Below are positions 20,089 through 29,642 of a DNA stretch of 64,000 nt, piece by piece (positions within the stretch are counted from its first letter, which is position 1; every line of letters starts with the position of its first letter). The position numbers were made by a program, and so were the translations under genes. The notes under the pieces are model-generated. The model saw only the letters and a program-made list of their open reading frames with translations. It was not told the origin of the DNA and ran no database searches. Location: assembly GCF_009917385.1 (NCBI RefSeq), contig NZ_QWLJ01000013.1:1-64000 (forward strand), given 5' to 3'. Source of the stretch: Roseburia sp. 1XD42-34 (lineage in GTDB: Bacteria; Bacillota; Bacilli; Bacillales; Amphibacillaceae).

Positions 20089-20448
20089 TTAATTCAAAAT
20101 GGAATGAACCAATTGACAAACTTCCTTAATATTAAATGGTTTACTAAGAATGGTTACAATATTATTACAATCTTCTTTTTCTCGAATAACAGTTTCTGTC
20201 ATGCCGGTCATAACAATTGCAGGGACATGATTGTTTGTTTTTTCCAATTGACGAAGCACTTCAAATGCATTTAATATCGGTAAATGATAATCAATCATTA
20301 ATAAATGAAAAGAAGAGGAATTGATTTTCTCTAGTCCCTCTTTTCCTGTATTGGCAGTTTCCACACGATAACCTTCCTCTGTTAGTATATCTGTTAACAG
20401 CATACAGATACCTGGTTGATCATCAACAACGAGGATTGTTTTTTCCAT
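20089..20448 (-). CDS. spo0F: Sporulation phosphorelay response regulator Spo0F
   Basis: Single-domain response regulator that accepts phosphate from the Kin histidine kinases and passes it to Spo0B. It is 119 aa, receiver only, with the acidic pocket VVDDQPG near the N-terminus, the phosphoacceptor in LLMIDYHLP (Asp near 54), VMTGMTE (Thr switch) and ILSKPFN (Lys near 104). GGGGAAG precedes the ATG. The position between fbaA and pyrG equals that of B. subtilis, and a sigma-H-like promoter lies upstream. Confidence 0.96.
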   Translation of the reverse strand: MEKTILVVDDQPGICMLLTDILTEEGYRVETANTGKEGLEKINSSSFHLLMIDYHLPILNAFEVLRQLEKTNNHVPAIVMTGMTETVIREKEDCNNIVTILSKPFNIKEVCQLVHSILN

Positions 20449-20492
20449 CTATCCAACTTCCCCTTTCCAAAACATTTGCCCCCAATAATACT

Positions 20493-20520
20493 ATTCTCTA
20501 TAATGCATCAGATATCCTGC
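20493..20520 (-). promoter_or_regulatory. Sigma-H-like promoter of spo0F
   Basis: On the minus strand GCAGGATAT (20512-20520) is followed after 14 nt by AGAAT (20493-20497), close to the sigma-H consensus AGGAWWT and GAAT. It lies about 45 nt upstream of the start codon. B. subtilis spo0F has a sigma-H promoter, so this is expected. Confidence 0.6.
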
Positions 20521-20626
20521 TACAGTCCCTTGGCTTTTATCTAAAATAGAAAAGGGAGCAGTATCAACTAACATACAACTCCCCATCTATAATATCATCT
20601 CTATATACGATTATACGATATGTGAC

Positions 20627-22249
<1,623 letters not shown>

Positions 22250-22264
22250 CTATTGTGTTATGCA

Positions 22265-22420
22265 ATAAAGTGAAACTTCATTCAGTCGGAGTTTCACTAT
22301 CAACTCCGACTGGATGTTAGTAGAACGAATCGGGCATTTGGTGCTGTTGCTCACTCTTTAACTCGTATTATCCCCAACGCTTGATGTGGGAGTCGTACAG
22401 CACTTTACATGCGGGATATA
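22265..22420 (+). repeat. Family B repeat in the pyrG leader
   Basis: It starts ATAAAGTGAAACTTC. It has a perfect 10-bp hairpin AGTCGGAGTT/AACTCCGACT, then GAATCGGGCATTTGGTGCTGTTG, and the 3' arm GTGGGAGTCGTACAGCAC before ACATGCGGGATA. It lies antisense to pyrG within the roughly 310-nt leader, downstream of the attenuator. Confidence 0.8.
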
Positions 22421-22485
22421 AACAGAATCATGTAAGCTATTATTTAAGAAGGCTTAATCCTATATGTTCGTTAGGAAACCAATAC

Positions 22486-22529
22486 AAAAACAATAAAAGC
22501 GCCTCCCCAGTCAATCGGGGAAACGCTTT
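22486..22529 (-). terminator. pyrG transcription attenuator
   Basis: On the minus strand, AAAGCGTTTCCCC pairs with GGGGAGGCGCTTT (22496-22529; 13 bp including two G-U pairs) and is followed by TTTTATTGTTTTT. It lies about 20 nt after the predicted transcription start. The 5' arm contains a UUUCCCC stretch that an extended poly-G 5' end could bind, as described for pyrG of B. subtilis. Confidence 0.8.
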
Positions 22530-22545
22530 GGTGATTAAAATAAAA

Positions 22546-22587
22546 GAGCCCAAGATAAATTGTACTGACGTCTTGAAAAAAAGTCAA
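22546..22587 (-). promoter_or_regulatory. pyrG sigma-A promoter with GGGC initiation site
   Basis: On the minus strand TTGACT (22582-22587), 17 bp, TACAAT (22559-22564), then 7 nt, then GGGCTC with the first G at 22551. GGGC is the start sequence at which RNA polymerase in B. subtilis adds extra G residues when CTP is low. Confidence 0.8.
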
Positions 22588-22655
22588 GACTCTAAAAAGA
22601 TGTTTAAAAATTACCGAGATGTGCATTTCTTTGAAGCATTCATAAAATACTCGTT

Positions 22656-23165
22656 TTATCTTTTTTTCTCGTCATCTTCTTCGTCTTCTTCCTCTTCTTC
22701 ATCATAAGTCTCATCGAAGTCCTCGTCATATTCTTCCTCATCAAAGTCCTCCTCAAAATCATCTTCCAAATCTAAATCAATATCTAAATCTTCGTCCAAA
22801 ATTTCAACATCATCATCAACAATATCTAAGTCTTCTTCTTGTTTCAACTTACTTTTCGCTTTTTTCTTTCTCTTTGGAGCAACATTTACTTCTTCATCCA
22901 TTTTCTCGACAGGGTACCAACGCTTTAATCCCCACTTATTTTCTCCAACAGTCAGAAATCTGCCGTCCACATTTAAATCGGTATAAAATTGTGATATGGC
23001 CTCTTGTTTCTGTTTTTTTGTATAACCTTTCAAATCTGCTAACCGATTAAATATGTCTTTGAAGTGAAAAGCTTTTTTTTCTTCTACAAGCAGCAAACTG
23101 GCCAATTCAATCATTGGCATTTGTTGAATTTCTTCGTGGCTATATTGGTTGAAGCTCACGGTCAT
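22656..23165 (-). CDS. rpoE: DNA-directed RNA polymerase subunit delta
   Basis: Small Firmicute-specific RNA polymerase subunit that speeds enzyme recycling and sharpens promoter selectivity. The 169-aa protein has the globular HARE-HTH N-terminal domain (about 1-90: YSHEEIQQMPMIELASLLL, KKQKQEAISQFYTDL, FLTVGENKWGLKRWYPV), a basic hinge (PKRKKKAKSK) and a long Asp/Glu tail of about 65 residues. Low-complexity GAA/GAT codons in the tail create long false open frames on the other strand. It lies directly upstream of the pyrG promoter, as in B. subtilis. Confidence 0.96.
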   Translation of the reverse strand: MTVSFNQYSHEEIQQMPMIELASLLLVEEKKAFHFKDIFNRLADLKGYTKKQKQEAISQFYTDLNVDGRFLTVGENKWGLKRWYPVEKMDEEVNVAPKRKKKAKSKLKQEEDLDIVDDDVEILDEDLDIDLDLEDDFEEDFDEEEYDEDFDETYDEEEEEDEEDDEKKR

Positions 23166-23579
23166 GCACTCCCTTTAATTTTATATTGATGGCTGTTACA
23201 CCTATATGTTGATAAGAGGTTCATAAAAAGTTCAGAAAAAATGGTTCATCTCTATCTGGCTTATTACTAAGTCCATCCCTTCCCAAACTGCGTAAACAGA
23301 ACCATAAAACGTTGCAAAAGGATAAAAAAGCACCATCAGACAATATAGCAACGTGCAATAACAATGCAATCTCAGTTACGCTCGACCTTTTTATCCTCTC
23401 TTTTAAACACGGACTATAAGATATTCCGCACGTTAACCATATCATACATTATAAACAAATCTATATGGTTTATGCTAGAGATAAAGCAGAAAATTTTTTA
23501 ACAATCTTTTTATCTTACGTATCCGTTTTTTCTCGGTTTCTCCTGTTCTATAAATACAAGTCCGTGGTGCACCTTTATC

Positions 23580-23765
23580 TGATTTAACGAATCTTCTATC
23601 AGCAGGATTTTCTTTCGGTGCTACTGATTGTTAGTGCTATAACGGTAGAACCTAAAGACTTCTAAACAAATGGATGCATTTAGGTCTGTTTTATTACCTT
23701 AAACTTGTGAATTATCCAATTCTTGAAAGGGGAATCTTACGGCGTTCTAATGCGTATACTGGAGA
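23580..23765 (+). repeat. Family B repeat (diverged)
   Basis: A first hairpin region ATCAGCAGGA...GTGCTACTGAT is followed by GATGCATTTAGGTCTGTT, and by CTTGAAAGGGGAATCTTACGGCGTT as the 3' arm. The element ends GGAGATAAA, which abuts the family A copy that starts at 23768, so B and A share a GATAAA junction. Confidence 0.6.
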
Positions 23766-23767
23766 TA

Positions 23768-24025
23768 AAGAACAAAGGTGCAAGGCGCCCGGTTAGCAAC
23801 GTAGCGACTGGAACGAAGCAACTAAAGTTATAGGAAACATGCCACTAAAACCAGGGGTATGCCGACGCCTGAGCGACAAGCCCGTATTTCGTCGGCCTTC
23901 CTCTTAGCTACAACCGATGATGACTTATCGTAGGGCGCATTTCTAAAGTCGCATCTTTGCTGGGCGCTTGCGCTGGACGTGGCTATTCCGTTAAGTTTGT
24001 ATCCCCAAGCACCTCATTTTATGCT
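23768..24025 (+). repeat. Family A repeat, long form
   Basis: GAACAAAGGTGCAAGGCGCCCGGTTAGCAACGTAGC and so on, with an extra module of about 65 bp (CATGCCACTAAAACCAGGGG, then CGACGCCTGAGCGACAAGCC, then CGTCGGCC) that is otherwise seen only in the copy at 5241-5700. Inside the module CCGACG and CGTCGG can pair. The 3' end (CAAGCACCTCATTTTATGC) is followed within 25 nt by a terminator. Confidence 0.8.
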
Positions 24026-24042
24026 TTCTTAACTTATAAAAA

Positions 24043-24092
24043 AGAAAAAGCTTTGCATAAGGGAGACGTACTCACACAAAGCATTTCTTTTC
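24043..24092 (-). terminator. Intrinsic terminator of the beta-oxidation operon
   Basis: AGAAAAAGCTTTG pairs with CAAAGCATTTCTTTTC across a loop of about 22 nt, and T-rich minus-strand sequence follows. It lies about 30 nt beyond the TetR gene stop, the last gene of the operon. Confidence 0.6.
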
Positions 24093-24121
24093 TGAAATAT
24101 ATTGCTTTTTTCCGTTTCAAG

Positions 24122-24751
24122 TTAGCCACTTGAAGCTTCAACCTGAATGGATTGCATTAAAAAATGAATTTGCCTGTCCACATATGTTTCTAATGTAAAT
24201 TGCTTCTGTAACATCCACCTTCTAAAGCCCCACATTTGCCCTTGAATAAAAATATTATTAGCAAGCAATTCACGATCTGTAGAAGATACAGAATCAGGGA
24301 AGCATGTAGCGATAACCCGCTCTAACATAGCCACCATATCCCTTTCTTTTTGGAGTACATAATCTTTGCTTTCTCTTTTTAACGACTTGACTTCTTGATA
24401 CATAATGACAACTTCTTCTTGCATATCATCCATTAAGTAAAAATAGGAACGAATCACATTTGTAAAATGTGCCAAAGAAGAATTATTCGGATCAATTTGT
24501 GCTTCTAATCGTTCACGCACCTGTAAATAAATGGAGTCGCAAACAAGAAATAAAATATCCTCCTTTGTACGAATGTATTCATATAAAGTTCCTATGCTAA
24601 ACCCTGCTTCTTTCGCAATTTCTCTTGTCGTTGTGCGATGAAAACCTTTTTCTTTAAATAAAGTAATGGCTGCTATGATGATTTGATTCCGCCGTTTTGC
24701 GATTAATGATGGATCTTTGATGGAAGAAAGGATGGAATTCATTTCCCTCAC
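24122..24751 (-). CDS. TetR-family regulator, FadR-like, of fatty acid degradation
   Basis: 209-aa TetR repressor. The N-terminal helix-turn-helix is clear (RNQIIIAAITLFKEKGFHRT, then TTREIAKEAGFSIGTLYEYI, about 22-65). The rest is a helical ligand and dimerisation domain. It is the last gene of an operon of beta-oxidation genes. A TGAATGA-N4-TCAGTCA operator, nearly identical to the published FadR (YsiA) box of B. subtilis, lies in the operon's promoter. I infer that it is an acyl-CoA-responsive repressor of its own operon. An alternative start lies at MNSIL three residues downstream. Confidence 0.85.
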   Translation of the reverse strand: MREMNSILSSIKDPSLIAKRRNQIIIAAITLFKEKGFHRTTTREIAKEAGFSIGTLYEYIRTKEDILFLVCDSIYLQVRERLEAQIDPNNSSLAHFTNVIRSYFYLMDDMQEEVVIMYQEVKSLKRESKDYVLQKERDMVAMLERVIATCFPDSVSSTDRELLANNIFIQGQMWGFRRWMLQKQFTLETYVDRQIHFLMQSIQVEASSG

Positions 24752-24794
24752 GCCCTCCTTGTAGTTGCTTAAAATAAGCTAGTTCTCCTTTCAT

Positions 24795-25934
24795 TTACTT
24801 TGTTAACATTCTACCAATTACAAGTCGTTGAATTTCGTTTGTGCCTTCATATATTTGGGTGATTTTCGCATCCCGCATATATCGTTCTACTGGGTAATCT
24901 TTCGTATATCCGTAACCGCCGAAGACTTGCACCGCTTCCACTGTAATTCGCATCGCAGCATCACCAGCAAATAACTTGGACATCGCGGAAGCTTTTCCAT
25001 AGGGTAATCCTTCAGATTCTAACCAAGCTGCTTGATATGTTAACAGACGTGCAGCCTCTACCTCCGTAGCCATATCTGCTAATTTAAAAGAAATTCCTTG
25101 ATGTGCAGCAATCGGTTTACCAAATTGAACCCTTTCCTTCGCATAGGCAGTTGCAGCATCTAACGCACCTTGAGCAATTCCCAATGCCTGTGCAGCAATG
25201 CCATTTCGACCTCCATCTAATGTAGTCATAGCTATTTTAAAGCCTTCTCCTTCTTGCCCAAGTCGATTTCCTTTTGGTATGCGACAATTTTCAAAAATCA
25301 ATTCTGTTGTCGGTGAAGAGCGAATACCAAGTTTTTTTTCTTTCTTACCGAACGAAAATCCTACCGTTCCTTTTTCAACAATAAATGCCGTGATGCCTTG
25401 ATGTCGTTGATCAGCATCTGTTTTAGCGAAAACAATATAAATATCTGCTACACCGCCATTGGTAATCCAAACTTTATTGCCATTCAACACATAGCTGTCC
25501 CCATCATCCTTTGCCGTCATTGACATAGAAACAACGTCACTCCCAGCACTAGGTTCTGATAACGCGTACGCCCCCAATGCTTCCCCCGTAGCTAGACGCT
25601 TTAAAAAGGTTTGTTTTTGTTCGTCTGTACCGTATTGATAGATTGGCCAGCTCGCTAAAGAAACATGGGCAGATAAAGTGACGCCTGTTGAGGCGCAAAC
25701 TCGAGACAACTCTTCAACTGCGATGACATAACTCATATAATTCGAGCCAATCCCACCATATTCTTCTGGCCATGGAATCCCTGTTAATCCAAGTTCTGCC
25801 ATCTGTTCAAAGATTCCTCGGTCAAATCGTTCATTCTCATCCCGCTCTGCTGCTGAAGGAGCTACTTCGTTTTCAGCAAACTCCCGCACCATCTTACGCA
25901 ACATCGCTTGCTCATCGGTCAGCTTAAAATTCAT
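24795..25934 (-). CDS. acdA: Acyl-CoA dehydrogenase
   Basis: FAD enzyme for the first step of beta-oxidation (acyl-CoA to trans-2-enoyl-CoA), passing electrons to ETF. The 379-aa protein has the usual domains: an N-terminal helical domain; a beta domain with [11 protein letters not shown] and [19 protein letters not shown]; and a C-terminal helical domain with [20 protein letters not shown] and the signature [33 protein letters not shown], whose Glu is the usual catalytic base. It follows another acyl-CoA dehydrogenase by about 100 nt. Position next to rpoE matches B. subtilis acdA. Confidence 0.93.
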   Translation of the reverse strand: MNFKLTDEQAMLRKMVREFAENEVAPSAAERDENERFDRGIFEQMAELGLTGIPWPEEYGGIGSNYMSYVIAVEELSRVCASTGVTLSAHVSLASWPIYQYGTDEQKQTFLKRLATGEALGAYALSEPSAGSDVVSMSMTAKDDGDSYVLNGNKVWITNGGVADIYIVFAKTDADQRHQGITAFIVEKGTVGFSFGKKEKKLGIRSSPTTELIFENCRIPKGNRLGQEGEGFKIAMTTLDGGRNGIAAQALGIAQGALDAATAYAKERVQFGKPIAAHQGISFKLADMATEVEAARLLTYQAAWLESEGLPYGKASAMSKLFAGDAAMRITVEAVQVFGGYGYTKDYPVERYMRDAKITQIYEGTNEIQRLVIGRMLTK

Positions 25935-26038
25935 AGATGACCCCTCCTCGTAAAGTGTATTTAGGTATTTTTTGCTTTATTCTCTAGGCTCGGTACTCCG
26001 TTACCTTTAACTACAATCGCACACTTTCTGTTACATAA

Positions 26039-27172
26039 TTATTGTCTTAATAAATGTTTAGCTATCACGATTCGTTGAATTTCACTGGATCCTTCATAAA
26101 TTTCGGTAATTTTAGCATCGCGAAACAGACGTTCAACTGGGTAATCCTCGGTATAGCCGTAACCTCCAAATATTTGAACAGCTTCAATGGCATTTTCTAC
26201 TGCCGCCTTGGAAGCAAGGAGCTTTGCCATCGAAACTTCCTTTCCAGACGCTTTTCCTTGTTCTATTAAATATGCTGCCCGATAGACTAATAGCTTGGCA
26301 GCCTCGGTACGGGTTGCCATATCAGCCAATTTAAAAGAAATTCCTTGATGCGCCGCAATCGGCTTTCCAAATTGCTTACGCTCCTTTGCATAGTCTGTTG
26401 CATGCTCTACAGCTGCTTCACTTATTCCAAGAGCTTGCGCTGCTATTCCAATTCTGCCAACATTTAAATTGTGCATGGCAATTTTAAACCCATTTCCTTC
26501 TTCCCCTAGAAGCTGTTCCTTACTTATGCGGCAGTTTTCAAATACAAGCGACACTGTATTTGACCCGTGCAATCCCATCTTTTTTTCTGGTTTGCCAATG
26601 ACGAGTCCTGGTGTACCCTTCTCCATAATAAAAGCACTTATTTCTCTTTTTTCTTCTCCTGTACGGGCAAAAATGATATATGTATCCGCTTCCCCACCGT
26701 TTGTAATAAACACTTTTGATCCGTTTAAAATGTATTCATCTCCTACTTTCACTGCTTTTGTTTGGAGACTTGCCGCATCGGATCCTGCATTTGGTTCTGT
26801 TAAGGCAAAAGCCCCTAAATAGTCACCGCTTGCAAGTTTGGGGAGATACTTATTTTTTTGTTGCTCCGTTCCAAAATTAAGAATTGGGTTTGTTCCAACA
26901 GATGTATGCACAGATAAAATGACACCGACTGTTGCACTTACCTTTGATATTTCATGAATCGTTTGAATGTAAGCAGTATAATCCATTCCTGCCCCGCCAT
27001 ATGCTTCTGGGATGGGTATTCCCATTAAACCAAGCTTGCCCATTTGCTTGATAATTTCTTTTGGGAAACGATCCTCTTCCTCCATAGAAGGTATCGCTTT
27101 TGTGATTTCAGCTTTCGCAAAATCCTTGACCATTTTATTTAGCATTACTTGTTCTTCGGTCCAACACAGCAT
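26039..27172 (-). CDS. Acyl-CoA dehydrogenase (second copy, short-chain/butyryl-type)
   Basis: Paralogue of the downstream dehydrogenase, 377 aa, with the same layout: [53 protein letters not shown] and VQIFGGYGYTEDYPVERLFRDAKITEIYEGSSEIQ with the C-terminal catalytic Glu region. The two copies are similar in the C-terminal half and diverged in the N-terminal half, consistent with an old duplication and different chain-length preference. The open frame begins MLCWTEEQVMLNKM; GAGGG lies ahead. It stands between hbd and acdA in the operon. Confidence 0.92.
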   Translation of the reverse strand: MLCWTEEQVMLNKMVKDFAKAEITKAIPSMEEEDRFPKEIIKQMGKLGLMGIPIPEAYGGAGMDYTAYIQTIHEISKVSATVGVILSVHTSVGTNPILNFGTEQQKNKYLPKLASGDYLGAFALTEPNAGSDAASLQTKAVKVGDEYILNGSKVFITNGGEADTYIIFARTGEEKREISAFIMEKGTPGLVIGKPEKKMGLHGSNTVSLVFENCRISKEQLLGEEGNGFKIAMHNLNVGRIGIAAQALGISEAAVEHATDYAKERKQFGKPIAAHQGISFKLADMATRTEAAKLLVYRAAYLIEQGKASGKEVSMAKLLASKAAVENAIEAVQIFGGYGYTEDYPVERLFRDAKITEIYEGSSEIQRIVIAKHLLRQ

Positions 27173-27189
27173 GCAATTTCCCTCCTGTT

Positions 27190-27260
27190 CTTTAGGAAAA
27201 CTTGGCTATTGACAAGTTTTTACATTAATAGCCACCGTTTTGCTTATCCTATAAAACCTA
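27190..27260 (+). repeat. Diverged family C element
   Basis: It reads AGGAAAACTTGGCTATTGAC, an AAGTTTTT stretch, TAATAGCC and TTTTGCTTATCCTATAAAA, matching the C elements at 7984 and 55735 in its AACTTGGC hairpin arm and its CTTATnCTATAAA end. It lies in the hbd-acyl-CoA dehydrogenase gap. Confidence 0.5.
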
Positions 27261-27300
27261 AATTCATTTTCTTATGCTTTCCTATCGTACAAAAAAGTCT

Positions 27301-28152
27301 TTATGTATACACATAAAATCCTCGTCCTGTTTTCTTACCTAACCAGCCTGCTTGCACATATTGTTTGAGCAAAGGGCACGGCCGATATTTGCTATCTGAA
27401 AATCCTTCATGTAGTATTTCCATAATATACAAGCATGTATCTAGCCCAATAAAATCAGCAAGTGTTAATGGACCCATCGGATGGTTCATCCCTAATTTCA
27501 TCGATGTATCGATATCTTCTACCGTTGCAATCCCTTCATATAATGTATAAATCGCTTCATTAATCATTGGCATTAAGATGCGGTTGGAGACAAACCCAGG
27601 GAAATCCTGAACGGTAACTGGAACTTTATTTAATTTTTTAGTCATTTTTTCAATGGTAGAATAGGTTCCATCACTCGTCTGTAACGCCCGTATAATTTCT
27701 ACTAGTCGCATTATTGGAACCGGATTCATAAAATGCATCCCGATAACTTGATCTGGACGATTCGTTGCAGCTGCAATTTCCGTAATGGATAAAGACGAAG
27801 TATTGGAGGCTAAAATGGTATCTGCTGGTGCTATTTGATCGAGTTCATGGAAAACAGCTGTCTTTATAGCCATATTTTCTACAACGGCTTCAATAACTAA
27901 ATCAGCCTTTGCTGCATCTTGAATAGTAGATGCTTTCTCTATTCTTTGTAATGTAGCGTCTCGTTGTTCTTCCGTTATCTTTTGTTTTTCACAAGCCCGA
28001 TGAACGAACTTGTGAATTCTTTTTACCCCATGATTTAATGCTTCTGTTTGTTTATCGTACAACAATACATGAAACCCGGATTGTGCACAGACTTGGGCAA
28101 TTCCTGCCCCCATTTGCCCAGCGCCTATGACCATAACTTGATTTATGTTCAT
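27301..28152 (-). CDS. 3-hydroxybutyryl-CoA dehydrogenase
   Basis: NAD(P)-dependent oxidation of 3-hydroxyacyl-CoA to 3-ketoacyl-CoA (or the reverse in butyrate-type synthesis). The 283-aa protein has an N-terminal Rossmann motif VIGAGQMGAGIAQVCAQSG, then LASNTSSLSITEIAAATNRPDQVIGMHFMNP with the catalytic His, and the helical C-terminal domain with GFVSNRILMPMINEA. It is the single-domain form without a crotonase fusion. It lies 24 nt downstream of the thiolase gene. No enoyl-CoA hydratase is encoded in this operon, so that step needs a gene elsewhere. Confidence 0.94.
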   Translation of the reverse strand: MNINQVMVIGAGQMGAGIAQVCAQSGFHVLLYDKQTEALNHGVKRIHKFVHRACEKQKITEEQRDATLQRIEKASTIQDAAKADLVIEAVVENMAIKTAVFHELDQIAPADTILASNTSSLSITEIAAATNRPDQVIGMHFMNPVPIMRLVEIIRALQTSDGTYSTIEKMTKKLNKVPVTVQDFPGFVSNRILMPMINEAIYTLYEGIATVEDIDTSMKLGMNHPMGPLTLADFIGLDTCLYIMEILHEGFSDSKYRPCPLLKQYVQAGWLGKKTGRGFYVYT

Positions 28153-28176
28153 ATCTCCTCTTCCCCTTTGTTTCTA

Positions 28177-29367
28177 TTATCTTTTTGGAACTTCGATCAG
28201 AATGGCATCGCCTTGGCCTCCCCCACTGCAAATAGCTGCTATACCAAGTCCGCCACCCCGCCGTTTTAATTCATAGATTAAGGTTAATATAATTCGCGAT
28301 CCACTTGCCCCAATCGGATGCCCTAAAGCAACTGCTCCCCCATTCACGTTCACTTTCTCATGATCAATTCCGGCAATTTTACCGCTCGCTAACGCTACTG
28401 CAGCAAATGCCTCATTAATTTCAAACAAGTCGATTTCATCTTTGGAATATCCTGTTTTTTTCAGTAATTGATTAATTACTAAACCTGGTGTTTTCGGGAA
28501 GTCTTTTGCAGGAACTGCAACCTCCGTATGCCCTTTTATAATCGCTAATGGTGCCTTGCCAAGCTTGGAGGCTTTTTTATCAGACATCACAACAAAAGCG
28601 CATGCGCCGTCATTAATACCAGGCGCATTTCCGGCAGTAATGGTTCCGTCTTGATCAAATGCAGGACGCAGTGTTGCTAGCTTTTCAACACTTGTGCCCT
28701 TTCTTGGTGCTTCATCTTGATCGACAATTAAGGCATCCCCCTTACGCTGCGGCACTTCCACAGCTACGATCTCTTCAGCAAACTTTCCATCCTCCATTGC
28801 TTGAATAGCGCGTTGGTGACTACGATAAGCCCATTTGTCCTGTTCTTCTCGCGTAAGCTCATATTCTTTTGCTGTTGCATTTCCATATGTCCCCATATGT
28901 ACGCCTTGAAAAGAACAGGTTAACCCATCATGTATCATCATATCGACCACTTTTTTGTCTCCCATCCGGTTTCCCCAGCGCGCATCGGGCAACAAATATG
29001 GCGCATTACTCATGCTCTCCATACCACCAGCTACAATGGTTTCCTCATCTCCCAATCGGATGAGTTGATTAGCTAACGTAACGCTACGCAGCCCTGAAGC
29101 ACAAACTTTATTAATCGTTTCTGTTTTTACTTCCCACGGAATCCCTGCTTTTATAGCTGCTTGTCTCGAAGGAATTTGACCTTGACCACCCTGTAACACA
29201 TTGCCTATAATCACTTCATCGACATCACTTCCATTAATTCCTGCTCGCTTTAACGCTTCTTCAATAGCCTTACCTCCTAGCTGGGAGGCGGTAAAAGATC
29301 GTAATACACCACCAAATTTTCCAAATGGGGTTCTTGCCCCTGATACAATAACTGCTTCTCTCGTCAT
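28177..29367 (-). CDS. Acetyl-CoA acetyltransferase (thiolase)
   Basis: Thiolase II family enzyme, 396 aa, that cleaves acetoacetyl-/3-ketoacyl-CoA with CoA or condenses two acetyl-CoA. Active-site blocks are [17 protein letters not shown] near residue 87 (nucleophilic Cys), NEAFAAVAL near 343, [16 protein letters not shown] near 352 (His) and [10 protein letters not shown] near 383 (second Cys). The start is [20 protein letters not shown] with GGAGTGG ahead. A possible FadR-like operator and a 16-bp inverted repeat lie just upstream, so it may also have internal control within the operon. Confidence 0.94.
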   Translation of the reverse strand: MTREAVIVSGARTPFGKFGGVLRSFTASQLGGKAIEEALKRAGINGSDVDEVIIGNVLQGGQGQIPSRQAAIKAGIPWEVKTETINKVCASGLRSVTLANQLIRLGDEETIVAGGMESMSNAPYLLPDARWGNRMGDKKVVDMMIHDGLTCSFQGVHMGTYGNATAKEYELTREEQDKWAYRSHQRAIQAMEDGKFAEEIVAVEVPQRKGDALIVDQDEAPRKGTSVEKLATLRPAFDQDGTITAGNAPGINDGACAFVVMSDKKASKLGKAPLAIIKGHTEVAVPAKDFPKTPGLVINQLLKKTGYSKDEIDLFEINEAFAAVALASGKIAGIDHEKVNVNGGAVALGHPIGASGSRIILTLIYELKRRGGGLGIAAICSGGGQGDAILIEVPKR

Positions 29368-29386
29368 TTATCATCCACTCCTCTTT

Positions 29387-29404
29387 TGATTGAACGCTCG
29401 CTCA
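29387..29404. promoter_or_regulatory. Candidate second FadR-like operator upstream of the thiolase gene
   Basis: TGATTGAACGCTCGCTCA fits the 7-4-7 layout TGAATGA-N4-TCATTCA with three mismatches. It lies about 20 nt upstream of the thiolase start. It is weaker than the site in the operon promoter. Confidence 0.4.
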
Positions 29405-29417
29405 TTATTCCTTTCAT

Positions 29418-29460
29418 AATATGTTCAAAAAGCGAGGAAACCTAGCTTTTTGAACATATT
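29418..29460. promoter_or_regulatory. 16-bp perfect inverted repeat between fadF and thiolase genes
   Basis: AATATGTTCAAAAAGC (29418-29433) faces GCTTTTTGAACATATT (29445-29460) across 11 nt. It has no T run on the minus-strand exit, so it is either a weak terminator that reduces read-through from fadF or a protein-binding or mRNA-processing site. The surrounding fadF-thiolase gap is about 275 nt. Confidence 0.55.
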
Positions 29461-29642
29461 CTATAGAGTATTAGAATAACAGGTATTGTGAAATAATCGA
29501 AGTGTTTTTATATCTAACTATGTTCCAAATATAGACAATCGAATTTGTTTGGATTACTTCCATATTTCTACAACCATTCTCATTTTGGAACATTTTAGCT
29601 CACGTTTAGCTATCAAGTTATTCTTCGATTCTATGTTTTTGA

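Larger units (their letters stand above)
23166..24121. other. Repeat-filled gap between rpoE and the TetR gene
   Basis: No credible gene is present in these roughly 950 bases. The left 400 bases, upstream of rpoE, should contain its promoter. They are followed by a family B copy, a long-form family A copy and the terminator of the beta-oxidation operon. Confidence 0.6.

Noticed and set aside
22381-22707. Plus-strand open frame ending in a long Ser run
   Set aside because: It is antisense to the acidic GAA/GAT-rich tail of rpoE and crosses the pyrG attenuator and a B repeat.
23221-23445. Minus-strand frame of 74 codons upstream of rpoE
   Set aside because: It has no ribosome binding site, no recognisable product, and lies in the probable rpoE promoter region.
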